A stretch of DNA of 64,000 bases from Pseudoselenomonas ruminantium (GTDB lineage: Bacteria; Bacillota; Negativicutes; Selenomonadales; Selenomonadaceae). The stretch lies in assembly GCF_900104055.1 (NCBI RefSeq), contig NZ_FNJQ01000018.1, forward strand, positions 1 through 64,000, written 5' to 3'. Positions within the stretch are counted from its first letter, which is position 1; every line of letters starts with the position of its first letter. Positions 23,661 through 31,834 of this stretch are shown here, piece by piece. Made by a program: the position numbers and the translations under genes. The notes below the pieces were generated by a model. The model was given only the letters and a program-made list of their open reading frames with translations, made no database searches and had not been told where the DNA came from.

Positions 23661-24071
23661 TCACTTCGCTGCCCACTTTTCCTTTACGGCTTTCGGCACG
23701 AACTTCCAAAACTCGCTTTTCTCCGGCGGACACTCCGCCGCCCTGGCCGCTGCCCGTTCCTCATCGAGCCTGGCATAGGCTTCCTTCATCGCCTTTTCCT
23801 TTGCCAGCCCTCTCGCCTGCCGCATCTTCCCCTGCTTGTCCTTCACATACTCCGCATGAGGAATCTGCGGACTGTAGGAGAACTCGATGGCCCGCTTGAG
23901 CCACGCGGCCGGATAGCGGACCTCCTTATCGTATAGCTCCAGCCAGAGCACTATTAGCTCCCGGTCCACCATCACGAGCCCGTACCGCTCTACCAGTTTC
24001 CGGATGCTATCCGGCGTGATATGGCATTTGTTACCATGAAAAATACAGCTTTCCAGCGTAACCTCACTCAT
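23661..24071 (-). CDS. Uncharacterised protein in a replication-like cluster
   Basis: A 136-aa, charged, probably cytoplasmic protein. Residues 15-70 are helical (TPDSIRKLVERYGLVMVDRE, then YPAAWLKRAIEFS), resembling the helical lobe of DnaD-like or plasmid replication proteins; the C-terminal half is Ala/Glu/Arg-rich and ends FVPKAVKEKWAAK. It overlaps the preceding gene by 4 bp (ATGA), so the two are translationally coupled. No function is assigned. Confidence 0.6.
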   Translation of the reverse strand: MSEVTLESCIFHGNKCHITPDSIRKLVERYGLVMVDRELIVLWLELYDKEVRYPAAWLKRAIEFSYSPQIPHAEYVKDKQGKMRQARGLAKEKAMKEAYARLDEERAAARAAECPPEKSEFWKFVPKAVKEKWAAK

Positions 24072-24499
24072 GCTCCCGCCTCCGTTTCCGCATAGAGCTC
24101 ATCATCTGCCAGCGGCCGGTCCCAGGGATCAGCTGATGGCGTTTCCTGTCCGGCCACAAAGCCACGGCGGCCTCCAGGAAAACCCAGTCTGCCCAAAGCA
24201 TCATAACACACACTGTAACTGAGTGTCTGATCATAGGCCAGCCGGTTATGCCGCTGGCGCACAATCAAACCTTGGCGTTCCAGGCTTTGGGAAGCCCGAT
24301 GGATGCTCGACACTGACACGCCCAGCTGCCGGGCCCATTCTGCCTCCGTATTGTACACCCAGAAGCGCCCCGCCGCGAAATTATGGGTACGTTCCAGCCA
24401 ATAATCCAGCTGCGATAAAAGCAGCGCCTCCACGCGCCCGACTTTCGCCGCCAGATCTGTCCGCAATAAGAGAACCTGTTTGGGATTGCTGCTGATCAT
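24068..24499 (-). CDS. Winged-helix protein resembling phage/plasmid replication initiators
   Basis: A 143-aa protein. Residues about 20-95 form a winged helix: ALLLSQLDYWLERTHNFAAG, then RFWVYNTEAEWARQLGVSVS, then SIHRASQSLERQGLIVRQRH. The pattern of a Tyr-Trp helix, a wing with W-V-Y-N-T and a recognition helix is typical of N-terminal domains of replisome-organiser and RepA-like proteins of phages and plasmids in Firmicutes. It lies in a tight cluster with neighbours at both ends overlapping by 4 bp. A purely regulatory role is possible. Confidence 0.6.
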   Translation of the reverse strand: MISSNPKQVLLLRTDLAAKVGRVEALLLSQLDYWLERTHNFAAGRFWVYNTEAEWARQLGVSVSSIHRASQSLERQGLIVRQRHNRLAYDQTLSYSVCYDALGRLGFPGGRRGFVAGQETPSADPWDRPLADDELYAETEAGA

Positions 24500-25053
24500 C
24501 TGCCGCCACGCTCCTTTCGCTGCAAACGCTGCAGGATCACACGCAGTTTTTTCATTTCCATCCGGGCGGCAAATACATTGTCATATAAAAGCTTGCGTCC
24601 CCGTTCGATCTTCACCTGCAGCCGCCTGACCGTCAGCTGCACCGGCAGCACCTTTCCCGAGAGGAAGCGCACCTGCGCCTTGCCATGGGAACCCGGCTCA
24701 GCCATCACGACACGGCAGTTGTTGATGTAGGCCATCGTGCCATGATTGCTGTTGATACGTGAACGATAGGGAACGGCCATAAACAGCAGCAATAGGGAGA
24801 GTTCATAGTAGTCCATGTGCATATAGGGCCTGCCGGTCACTTGACAGCGATGGTCATGCAGTGATTTCAGGCTGCACCCCCGCAACCGCGCCAGGAACTC
24901 CAGCACCGACTCCACCTTGCAGTTTTCAAGCCGTATCGGTGTGTCCTTGCCTGTGTCGACAACAGTCGCATAACCACCGTCCGGTGAATCTGCCTCATAC
25001 AATGCTTCGATAACACGCAAAGATGCCAGCAGCCTCTGCTGCTCATTTGTCAT
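24496..25053 (-). CDS. Uncharacterised DNA-binding-like protein
   Basis: A 185-aa protein starting at ATG 25053 (GGAAGG upstream). The middle is Cys/His-rich (RLRGCSLKSLHDHRCQVTGR) and the C-terminal part reads NCRVVMAEPGSHGKAQVRFL followed by SGKVLPVQLTVRRLQV, which loosely recalls the strand pattern of LytTR DNA-binding domains. It ends with a basic helix rich in Lys/Arg. First gene of the three-gene cluster, divergent from the DUF1659 trio. The upstream DNA contains phased 10-bp repeats that it might bind; this is inference. Confidence 0.5.
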   Translation of the reverse strand: MTNEQQRLLASLRVIEALYEADSPDGGYATVVDTGKDTPIRLENCKVESVLEFLARLRGCSLKSLHDHRCQVTGRPYMHMDYYELSLLLLFMAVPYRSRINSNHGTMAYINNCRVVMAEPGSHGKAQVRFLSGKVLPVQLTVRRLQVKIERGRKLLYDNVFAARMEMKKLRVILQRLQRKERGGR

Positions 25054-25249
25054 AGACAGCGCCTTCCTTCGTTTGATACAAATTGCCTGCGATGTCATTT
25101 TATCCGGATAAACATAACCTCTTAATGCATATTTTAAACATTTTTGTGTAGAAGTCAAGGTGCCTGTGCAAAATTTATCCACTATGATTGAATACGTAAA
25201 ATCTTATTGAATCCGTTGTATTCTCTTTTTTTGCATTGTTATTTAAGGG

Positions 25250-25320
25250 TTATTTCGTGTTATATCGTTGCATTTCGTTACTTTTAGTGTCCGTAATGTT
25301 TTATATTGTGTTATTTCGTC
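25250..25320. repeat. Helically phased ~10-bp tandem repeats
   Basis: Units in 10-bp register: TTATTTCGTG, TTATATCGTT, GCATTTCGTT, two diverged units, TTTATATTGTG (11 bp) and TTATTTCGTC. They lie in the AT-rich gap between the gene starting at 25053 and the trio starting at 25567. Repeats on one DNA face suggest cooperative protein binding or intrinsic curvature. The rest of the 25054-25566 gap shows no gene. Confidence 0.5.
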
Positions 25321-25566
25321 CACCTGACACCCGGTCATTTTTATGCATAAATATGCATTTATACTCAAATACCTGATATCTGTATGCTCTCTGGTATTCT
25401 TTGGTATCGGTCCATGCAAAACGGCAATCCGAAAGCATCATAATGACAGATTGGAAGCGGGCAAAACTATTTTTACCCAAGAGGGAAATATCCGCCGGCC
25501 TGCATGCATGTATAAGGGTGAGCGGCCGCAAAGATAAAAACAGTCAGACAGAAAGGATGATGAATC

Positions 25567-25767
25567 ATGGCAACGCGTATGAATCCCGTCACGAAACTGC
25601 AGATCAAGGTAGTCACCGGCACCGATCCGGCCGCCACCCGCAGCTACACCGTAGCCGCAGCGCTCACCGATGCGGATATCCTCTCCATCGGCAGCAAGCT
25701 CGCCGCCCTGCAGAACTTCCCAGTCCGCGCCATCTGCCGCCAGGACGATGCCGCGCTGGCGGAATAA
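25567..25767 (+). CDS. DUF1659 family protein
   Basis: A 66-aa protein with the DUF1659 pattern: an N-terminal strand LQIKVVTGTDPAATRSYTV, then a helix with LTDADILSIGSKLAALQNFP, ending near the stop. DUF1659, DUF2922 and YvrJ proteins are commonly found together in Firmicutes; no function is known to me. It is followed 36 bp later by the DUF2922 gene. Confidence 0.8.
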   Translation: MATRMNPVTKLQIKVVTGTDPAATRSYTVAAALTDADILSIGSKLAALQNFPVRAICRQDDAALAE

Positions 25768-25803
25768 GACGTTCACCTGCCCATTTAGAAAGGAGCGATT
25801 CCC

Positions 25804-26016
25804 ATGAAATCCACGTTAAAAATGATCCTGACTCTGGAAAACGGCAAGAGCACCACTCTCTCGCTGGCAGATCCCCGCGAGGACATCACCAATGCCGAAG
25901 TGATGGAGGCCCTCGACGAGATCATCGCCAAAAAGGCCATCAGTGTCAGCGGCAGTCCGGTGACAGCCGTCAAGCGCATCTACGTTCAGGATGTAGCAGA
26001 CAAGGCGCTGGTCTGA
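25804..26016 (+). CDS. DUF2922 family protein
   Basis: A 70-aa protein: STLKMILTLENGKSTTLSLA, then DPREDITNAEVMEALDEIIA and a C-terminal strand VTAVKRIYVQDVADK. This matches the small beta-alpha-beta layout of DUF2922. AAAGGAG precedes the ATG. Part of the DUF1659-DUF2922-YvrJ set; function unknown. Confidence 0.8.
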   Translation: MKSTLKMILTLENGKSTTLSLADPREDITNAEVMEALDEIIAKKAISVSGSPVTAVKRIYVQDVADKALV

Positions 26017-26017
26017 T

Positions 26018-26164
26018 ATGGATGAGCCCCTCCTGACCGCCGTTTCCGCCGTCGGCTTCCCGATCGTGGTGACCTTCTACCTGCTGACCACCTTCCAGCG
26101 GTCCATGGACAGGCTCACCACCCAGCTCGGGGAGCTCACCCGCGAATTGCAGCGGTTGAAATAA
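26018..26164 (+). CDS. YvrJ family small membrane protein
   Basis: A 48-aa protein with one membrane helix (SAVGFPIVVTFYLLTTF) followed by an amphipathic helix with a heptad-like pattern (SMDRLTTQLGELTREL). The GFPI-V--F-L pattern and length match the YvrJ family. The start is 1 bp after the DUF2922 stop codon, so it is translationally coupled. The segment looks superficially like a holin but is too short for most. A terminator follows at once. Confidence 0.8.
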   Translation: MDEPLLTAVSAVGFPIVVTFYLLTTFQRSMDRLTTQLGELTRELQRLK

Positions 26165-26171
26165 CGCCAAG

Positions 26172-26226
26172 AAGCCCGTGGAAACTTACCCTGCATTCCT
26201 GCAGGATAAGCCCCACGGGCTTTTAT
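26172..26226 (+). terminator. Terminator of the DUF1659-DUF2922-YvrJ operon
   Basis: AAGCCCGTGG pairs with CCACGGGCTT, with an inner CTGC/GCAG hairpin, followed by TTTTATT. Confidence 0.85.
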
Positions 26227-26278
26227 TATGCCACTGACAGGCAGATACACAGATACGTCTTTGCTGCGAAATCATCCA

Positions 26279-26944
26279 TCATTCTTCGAGGCTGCTCTTG
26301 AGCTTCAGCAGGTCCGGACACAGATCACCGATGGAGCTGGCCAGGTCATCCTTGGGTTCGAGGATATCCAGCACGGGCTGCATCGTACGGCGGAATTTCT
26401 CATCATCCTGCATCAGCACCAGGATGGCACTGGTGTTTATGGCATCTGCCAGCGCTGTATGCTGGGTGCCCTCAAACTGATGGTCCATCGCGCCCAGCGC
26501 ATGCTTCAGGGCCAGACTGTTATGCAGGCCAAGGCGGTCGTCAAATTCCTGCTGCAGATCCCCCCAGCGTTCATCGAGCCATTTCACATCGAAATCCGGC
26601 AGCTTGAAGCGGCATTCCTTCCGGAGCTGCTTGATATCCGACATGCTCCAGGAATAGATCTTCGTCTCCTCCTCGCCAATCCAGTCCACGAACTTTTGGA
26701 AGGCCTCCGCATAATGCCCCTTGCCGGCCACCATTTCCTGCCTGATGCCCGTAAGCTCCACGATATGCTTCTTGATCTTGCCGTATTCCGGCTCCACATA
26801 GCATTGGAACTCGGCCTCCTGCCGGAAATTCTCATCCAGCCGCACGGCACCGAACTCGATGACCTCTTCCTTCATATGCCGTTTGACCTCCCGGAACTCC
26901 CGGTCCACAGGATTCATTTCCAAATCGATTACCACATATTTCAT
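26279..26944 (-). CDS. DEDDh-family 3'-5' exonuclease (KapD-like)
   Basis: A 221-aa nuclease with the RNase-T/DnaQ fold. Metal ligands: YVVIDLEMN at residues 3-11 (Asp and Glu), MSDIKQL in the second block, and HTALADA, in which His and Asp complete the DEDDh set. The spacing matches KapD/ERI-1-like exonucleases more than DnaQ. Substrate (RNA or DNA ends) cannot be told. It stands alone, with an AT-rich gap and a terminator of the next operon upstream. Confidence 0.85.
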   Translation of the reverse strand: MKYVVIDLEMNPVDREFREVKRHMKEEVIEFGAVRLDENFRQEAEFQCYVEPEYGKIKKHIVELTGIRQEMVAGKGHYAEAFQKFVDWIGEEETKIYSWSMSDIKQLRKECRFKLPDFDVKWLDERWGDLQQEFDDRLGLHNSLALKHALGAMDHQFEGTQHTALADAINTSAILVLMQDDEKFRRTMQPVLDILEPKDDLASSIGDLCPDLLKLKSSLEE

Positions 26945-27032
26945 ACGCTGTATCCCTGCGCTTTCTTCAATACTTTATCTTAATTATTCTACCGAAAAGC
27001 TCCGTTTCCTTCAAGAGCTTCCCGTGAAAAGG

Positions 27033-27086
27033 AAAAAACAAGAGGTAACTGCCGCAGACCGAGCTGCTGCCGAGTTACCTCTTTTC
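27033..27086 (-). terminator. Terminator of the wecA-mnaA-atpZ operon
   Basis: AGAGGTAACT (27041-27050) pairs with AGTTACCTCT (27073-27082), with an inner GC stem; six T follow on the minus strand. Confidence 0.85.
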
Positions 27087-27087
27087 A

Positions 27088-27327
27088 TTATATCAATTCA
27101 TTATGTTTCAGCTGACGGTAAAGCGTGTAGAAGGCGGCGGGAAAACCGGCGATGATGCCGATGATCCGGCCTGCGTTGCCCAGTCCCAGATAATCTCCGG
27201 CCAAAGCTCCCAAATAGCCGCAGATTCCCACGAAGACCACCAGATAGATGCCGACACCGCCCAGAATGGAGAAGGCCTTGATTGCCTGTCTCAGACCGCT
27301 TTCCTGATTTGGCTGCTGGCCGCTCAT
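27088..27327 (-). CDS. AtpZ/AtpI-like small membrane protein
   Basis: A 79-aa protein with two membrane helices (FSILGGVGIYLVVFVGICGY and AGRIIGIIAGFPAAFYTLYR) and the Gly-rich pattern of AtpZ/AtpI, a helper often encoded at the head of F-type ATP synthase operons. Here it is last in an operon with mnaA (4-bp ATGA overlap) and is followed by a terminator, so no atp genes lie directly downstream. Confidence 0.8.
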   Translation of the reverse strand: MSGQQPNQESGLRQAIKAFSILGGVGIYLVVFVGICGYLGALAGDYLGLGNAGRIIGIIAGFPAAFYTLYRQLKHNELI

Positions 27328-28487
27328 TTGCCCGCGAATACATCCGGACGGCCATCGGCCAGACCGTAATGATAGAGAATGGCCTGGATGATGCGCGCGG
27401 AAGCCTTGCCATCACCATAGGGATTGACGGATTCAGCCATGCGGTTATAAGCTTTCTCGTCCGTCAGCAACGTTTTGGCTTCACTGTAAACTACATCGCG
27501 GTCCGTTCCAATGAGCTTGACCGTACCGGCGGCAACGGCTTCAGGGCGCTCCGTGGTATCGCGCAGTACGAGGACCGGCTTGCCCAGCGCCGGAGCTTCT
27601 TCCTGCACTCCGCCGGAATCCGTGAGGATCAGATGCGCCTTGTGCATGAGGTTGGCGAACGGTTCATAGTCCAGCGGATCGATCAGATGGACTTTTTCGA
27701 GGCCGCCGAGTTCCTCACGCACCACTTCACGGACCTTCGGGTTCTTATGTACGGGGAAGACCACTTCCACATCGTCGAACTCTTCCGTGAGCTGGCGCAG
27801 GGCCTTATAGACATGGCGCATGGGCTCACCGAGGTTCTCGCGACGATGGGTGGTCACGAGTATGATGCGCTTGTGCTCGAAGTCGATGTTCTGCAGGAGT
27901 TCATCCTCGAACTGGAAATCGTCCTTGACTGTATGATGCAGGGCATCGATAACGGTGTTGCCCGTGACAAAGATGCTTTCCGGCTTAACGTTTTCCGCCA
28001 GCAGGTTGCTTTCGGAGGTTTCCGTCGGGGCAAAGTTGAGGTCAGCAATGCAGCCCGTGAGCTTGCGGTTCATTTCCTCCGGGAACGGGCTGTACTTATC
28101 ATGCGTTCTGAGGCCTGCTTCCACATGGCCCACCGTCGTCTGATGATAGTAAGCGGCCAAAGCGCCGGCGAAGGTCGTCGTCGTATCACCATGCACGAGC
28201 ACAATGTCCGGCTTTTCCTGTTCCAAAACCTTGTCGAGGCCCATCATGGCCTTGGAGGTGATATCAAAGAGGGTCTGTCCCTGTGCCATGATATCAAGGT
28301 CGTGATCCGGTGTGATATGGAAGAGCCCCAGCACCTGATCCAGCATTTCCCGATGCTGGGCCGTCACAGCCACCACCGGCGTGATCTTGTCCGGATGCTT
28401 CTGCAGCTCCAGCACGATAGGTGCCATCTTGATGGCCTCAGGACGAGTGCCGAACACCGTCATAACCTTGATTTTCTTTTTATCCAT
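27324..28487 (-). CDS. wecB: UDP-N-acetylglucosamine 2-epimerase (non-hydrolysing)
   Basis: A 387-aa cytoplasmic enzyme interconverting UDP-GlcNAc and UDP-ManNAc for cell-surface polymers. Key segments: FGTRPEAIKMAPIV at the N-terminus, VLVHGDTTTTFAGALAAYY, the catalytic region VTTHRRENLGEP, and TDSGGVQEEAPALGKPVLVL near the C-terminus. The ATG at 28487 with GAGGGGA upstream is preferred to the longer frame. Downstream of wecA in the same operon. Confidence 0.95.
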   Translation of the reverse strand: MDKKKIKVMTVFGTRPEAIKMAPIVLELQKHPDKITPVVAVTAQHREMLDQVLGLFHITPDHDLDIMAQGQTLFDITSKAMMGLDKVLEQEKPDIVLVHGDTTTTFAGALAAYYHQTTVGHVEAGLRTHDKYSPFPEEMNRKLTGCIADLNFAPTETSESNLLAENVKPESIFVTGNTVIDALHHTVKDDFQFEDELLQNIDFEHKRIILVTTHRRENLGEPMRHVYKALRQLTEEFDDVEVVFPVHKNPKVREVVREELGGLEKVHLIDPLDYEPFANLMHKAHLILTDSGGVQEEAPALGKPVLVLRDTTERPEAVAAGTVKLIGTDRDVVYSEAKTLLTDEKAYNRMAESVNPYGDGKASARIIQAILYHYGLADGRPDVFAGK

Positions 28488-28510
28488 TAATAGTCCCCTC
28501 TCTATGAATA

Positions 28511-28536
28511 AAGGCAGGAATCCCACCTGCCTTTTG
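28511..28536. terminator. Hairpin between wecA and wecB
   Basis: AAGGCAGG / CCTGCCTT stem in the 66-bp gap, with T-rich flanks on both strands. It may reduce transcription of wecB. Confidence 0.5.
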
Positions 28537-28553
28537 AGCTTACAATTATTTTC

Positions 28554-29606
28554 TTAATGCTGCTGCGCCGAATCGTTCATATGGAAGATGCCAATCTTCT
28601 TGGCACCGAACAGCACCAGAGCCACCACGAGACACACGATGGCAATGGCGAACTGATAGCTGACCTCGGTCAGAGCCACTGCACTGAGTCCAAGCAGCGC
28701 GCTGATCACATACATCAGCAGTACCGCCTGACGCTGGCTGAAGCCTAAGTCCATCAGACGATGATGGAGATGTCCCTTATCCGGCTTGAAGATGGGCACG
28801 CCCCCGCGATAGCGGCGCACGATGGCAAAGGTCGTATCGAGAATCGGCAGGCCTAACGCCAGAATCGGCACGATCAGGGCAATGGTCGCCGCACATTTCA
28901 CCGCGCCAATCACCGAGATCCCGGCCAGCATATAGCCCAGGAACAAGCTGCCGGAATCGCCCATGAAAATCCGGGCCGGATTGAAGTTGTAGTACAGGAA
29001 GCCAAAAGCTGCACCGGCAAGAGCTGCCGTGAGCACGGCCACCAGCAGGATATTCTGCTGCAAAGCCACCAGGAAGATCGTTACCGCGGCAATGGTGGAA
29101 ACACCAGCTGCCAGACCATCCAGGCCGTCAATCAGGTTCACCGTATTGGTGATGCCCACGATCCAGAAGATCGTCACAGGGATAGCCAGCCATTCTGTGT
29201 AGATGAAGTCACCAAAGGGATCGGTGATGAAGTCAATCCGCACATCGAAGGCGATGACAAGCACAGCGGCAGCCACGATCTGGCCTACCAGCTTCACCTT
29301 GGCCGGCAGATTCTTGTAATCATCGATAATACCGACCAGCACGATAAGCGAACCGCCCAAAAGCAGCCCGGTCACTTCAAAGAGCACTTCCGGTTCCACT
29401 TCCACGAACTGCAGAATCCCTAAGATCGCCACCATAAAGGCCGCATAAATACCGAGCCCGCCGATACGGGGAATCGGTCTTTTATGTACTTTTCTCGCAT
29501 CAGGAGCATCCATGGCCCCCGTCTTGGCCGCCAGGAAAATCACACCAGGCGTAACAGCCAGGGCCACACCTGCGGCAATGACGAACGCCAACATATACTC
29601 TGGCAT
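28554..29606 (-). CDS. wecA: Undecaprenyl-phosphate GlcNAc-1-phosphate transferase (WecA/TagO family)
   Basis: A 350-aa polytopic membrane enzyme that starts surface glycans by moving a sugar-1-phosphate onto the lipid carrier. Motifs: DAPDARKVHKRPIPRIGGLG, VGIIDDYKNLPAKVK, the catalytic NLIDGLDGLAAGVS, NPARIFMGDSGSLFLGYML, and HLHHRLMDLGFSQRQ. About eleven membrane helices. ATG at 29606 with GAGGTG upstream. First gene after the promoter at 29654-29682. Confidence 0.94.
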   Translation of the reverse strand: MPEYMLAFVIAAGVALAVTPGVIFLAAKTGAMDAPDARKVHKRPIPRIGGLGIYAAFMVAILGILQFVEVEPEVLFEVTGLLLGGSLIVLVGIIDDYKNLPAKVKLVGQIVAAAVLVIAFDVRIDFITDPFGDFIYTEWLAIPVTIFWIVGITNTVNLIDGLDGLAAGVSTIAAVTIFLVALQQNILLVAVLTAALAGAAFGFLYYNFNPARIFMGDSGSLFLGYMLAGISVIGAVKCAATIALIVPILALGLPILDTTFAIVRRYRGGVPIFKPDKGHLHHRLMDLGFSQRQAVLLMYVISALLGLSAVALTEVSYQFAIAIVCLVVALVLFGAKKIGIFHMNDSAQQH

Positions 29607-29653
29607 ACAAGTCGCACCTCTTTTTCTCAAAATCTTAATTTCATAACAAGCCT

Positions 29654-29682
29654 ATTTTAGCGCAGCAGGCCTGCAGTGTCAA
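29654..29682 (-). promoter_or_regulatory. Sigma-A promoter of the wecA operon
   Basis: Minus strand TTGACA (29677-29682), 17 bp, TAAAAT (29654-29659). Confidence 0.85.
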
Positions 29683-29717
29683 TGAAAATAAGCTGAAAGC
29701 AGGAGTTTATTTCCTGC

Positions 29718-30188
29718 TCAATCATGGATTTCATCGGGACGGCAGGTCACGATGCTGCCATCGGTTTCGTAATAAACCACCTGCGCGAGCTTGGCATTTC
29801 TGAGCATACGGCGGCAGAGCAGGCAGGGCTTGCCGGAGGCCAATGTACCATCGGCATTGATGCCCACGATGTAGATGGTCGCCCCTTCCATCGCCGCAGG
29901 ATCGGCATTGATGATGGCATTCTGTTCGGCATGAACGGCCACACAGAGTTCATAGTTCTGACCTTTCGGCACATGGAGCCGCTCACGCTCGCAGATGCCG
30001 GTGTCGATACAATTGGCCTCGCCGCGGGGTGCGCCGTTATAGCCCGTACTGATGATGATATGGTCCTTGACGATGATCGCCCCGTAACGGCGGCGCAGGC
30101 AGGTAGCCCGGCGGCCTACAGCTCTGGCGATATCCAGGAAATACTCCGTCCATTCAGGACGCTTTTGGGGTGCTTTGTTCTGCTCCAT
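29718..30188 (-). CDS. dCMP deaminase family protein (ComEB-like)
   Basis: A 156-aa zinc-dependent deaminase converting dCMP to dUMP, the precursor of dTMP. Zinc and catalytic motifs: CVAVHAEQNAIINAD (His and Glu) and SGKPCLLCRRMLRNA (Cys pair). An N-terminal helix and GAIIVKDHIIISTGYNGAPR fit the ComEB/dCMP deaminase group. It abuts the next gene by one base on its upstream side. Confidence 0.92.
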   Translation of the reverse strand: MEQNKAPQKRPEWTEYFLDIARAVGRRATCLRRRYGAIIVKDHIIISTGYNGAPRGEANCIDTGICERERLHVPKGQNYELCVAVHAEQNAIINADPAAMEGATIYIVGINADGTLASGKPCLLCRRMLRNAKLAQVVYYETDGSIVTCRPDEIHD

Positions 30189-30189
30189 G

Positions 30190-30597
30190 TCAGCTCTCCT
30201 CTTCCTCTTGTTCCTTTAAAAATCTCCGGGCGAGAATCACCGCCACGAAATCATCCACAGGCACCGGCGGCACCTGCATGGTGACCGGCAGCAGCCTGCG
30301 CCAGCCCTGCGGGGGATGGGCTTTCCAGTATTCCCCGCGGGCCATCTCCGTCGTACGGTATTCATCCCGGACAATCAGCTCTAAATCCGGCACCGCGCCC
30401 AAACGCTTATGGGCGGTCTTGCTTGTGGTGCCATTGCCCATAATGAGACGGCTAAAGCCGTATTCAGCTTTAGCCGCAGTCACTTCCATAATCAAGTTTT
30501 TTGTTTCGATAACCCTTTGGCAGAGGACTACGCCGCCCGCGTCGAGGACTGCGAAGCCGCATTTGTCCCTGCCGGGATCCAGGGCTGCAATGTTCAT
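30190..30597 (-). CDS. RNase H-fold protein (YqgF/RuvX-like)
   Basis: A 135-aa protein with an RNase H-like fold: MNIAALDPGRDKCGFAVLD supplies the first Asp, FSRLIMGNGTTSKT the second block, and VPVDDFVAVILARRFL the C-terminal Asp pair. This layout fits YqgF/RuvX resolvase-like proteins, but it is divergent, so the substrate is uncertain. Its start overlaps the end of the upstream DUF3084 gene by 4 bp. Confidence 0.7.
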   Translation of the reverse strand: MNIAALDPGRDKCGFAVLDAGGVVLCQRVIETKNLIMEVTAAKAEYGFSRLIMGNGTTSKTAHKRLGAVPDLELIVRDEYRTTEMARGEYWKAHPPQGWRRLLPVTMQVPPVPVDDFVAVILARRFLKEQEEEES

Positions 30598-31808
30598 TGT
30601 GTCACGTTCTTTTCCACATTTATTTTGAGCCGCAGCGGGCCGGAAGCATCGGTATCCCCGTTGGCATAGGCCGAAAGGATCACGCGGCCGCGCTGTCCTT
30701 TGAGCTTCGCCACTACATCGTAGAACTGGGCGCCTTCCATCACGCCGACCGTGCCCCGCAGGGGATCGGGCAGGATGCCCTTGGTCGTCGCAGCAAAGTT
30801 GACGTCCTTCAGGAAGTTCATCACCGTTTCCTCGGCTTCGCTGTCATCCCCGGTTTCAAACTCGTAGGGACGGGCGATGATGAACTCATTGTTCCGGAAG
30901 ATGATACTGTTGGGGTATAGCTCCAAATTGGTGCGGACATCCTCGCCGCGCACCAGATTGCCTGCCGCCACGATGCGCACCACCATGTCCTGCGGACTCT
31001 TGGCAATGGTTTCCACCGCCGCATCATGCTCGGGCCGGTAGATCCAGATATCCTGATCGGAACGGTCCTGGCCGAAGCGGGTGGACACATTACGGTTGGC
31101 CAATGCGGCCAGCGAGGCCAGATCGGCCGCCACTTCCTCCTGCGGACGATTGCCGCGGATCACACCGCTGGCAATGATCTCACCCGCCCGGAAGGCAATA
31201 TCTCCCTCCCGCATGGTTATGAGGCCATCCCGCAGCTTATTGGAACGCTCCTCGAGCGCTTTATTGTCAGCGGTCAGATTCTCATTTTTGGCCGTCAGAT
31301 CGCTGTTGCGGCCGGCCAGTTCTTCATTGCGGCTGCTGAGCTCACCATTCCGGGCAGAGAGCTCGCTGTTGTCAGCCAGCAGGGCCTCATTGCCCGCCTG
31401 CAGCCGGGCAGATTCTGCCTGCAGTTCCTGCTGCTGCTGATTGAGTTTGTCGATATCGGCCTTGGACTGCTGCAGGGCCGCATCGGTCTTTTCCTGTTCG
31501 GATTTGGCCGTCAGCAGGGCCTCTTCCGCATTCTGCAGGCTCTGCTTCGTTTCCCGCATACTGCGGTTGAGCTGCTCCATGCCAAAAAGTGCCGTGCGCA
31601 CGTTCTGTGAAGCCGCTGCCATCACGCCGAAGGTCAGGGCGGTGATCACGACACCTGTGAAGATCGTTATGACGATGGACGTGTGCCGGGGCCGCAGGCC
31701 GAAGATCGACAGGCGTTTCTTGCCGATCTTCGTGCCCAGCCGGTCGCCGATGAAGGCAATGGCCCCACCGGCAATCACCAGCACCGTTATCAAGAGGATT
31801 CCATCCAA
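30594..31808 (-). CDS. DUF3084 family membrane protein with coiled coil
   Basis: A 404-aa protein. Two N-terminal membrane helices (ILLITVLVIAGGAIAFIGDR and SIVITIFTGVVITALTFGVM) precede a long heptad coiled coil (about 80-195) with repeated pattern NSELSARNGELSSRNEELAG. The C-terminal half (about 200-404) is a soluble DUF3084-type domain. The frame opens with TTG at 31808 behind AGGAAGG; no ATG fits. Function unknown. It lies directly before lptF and may be co-transcribed with it. Confidence 0.8.
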   Translation of the reverse strand: MDGILLITVLVIAGGAIAFIGDRLGTKIGKKRLSIFGLRPRHTSIVITIFTGVVITALTFGVMAAASQNVRTALFGMEQLNRSMRETKQSLQNAEEALLTAKSEQEKTDAALQQSKADIDKLNQQQQELQAESARLQAGNEALLADNSELSARNGELSSRNEELAGRNSDLTAKNENLTADNKALEERSNKLRDGLITMREGDIAFRAGEIIASGVIRGNRPQEEVAADLASLAALANRNVSTRFGQDRSDQDIWIYRPEHDAAVETIAKSPQDMVVRIVAAGNLVRGEDVRTNLELYPNSIIFRNNEFIIARPYEFETGDDSEAEETVMNFLKDVNFAATTKGILPDPLRGTVGVMEGAQFYDVVAKLKGQRGRVILSAYANGDTDASGPLRLKINVEKNVTQ

Positions 31809-31834
31809 CCTGCATCCGTCCTTCCTAAGATAGT

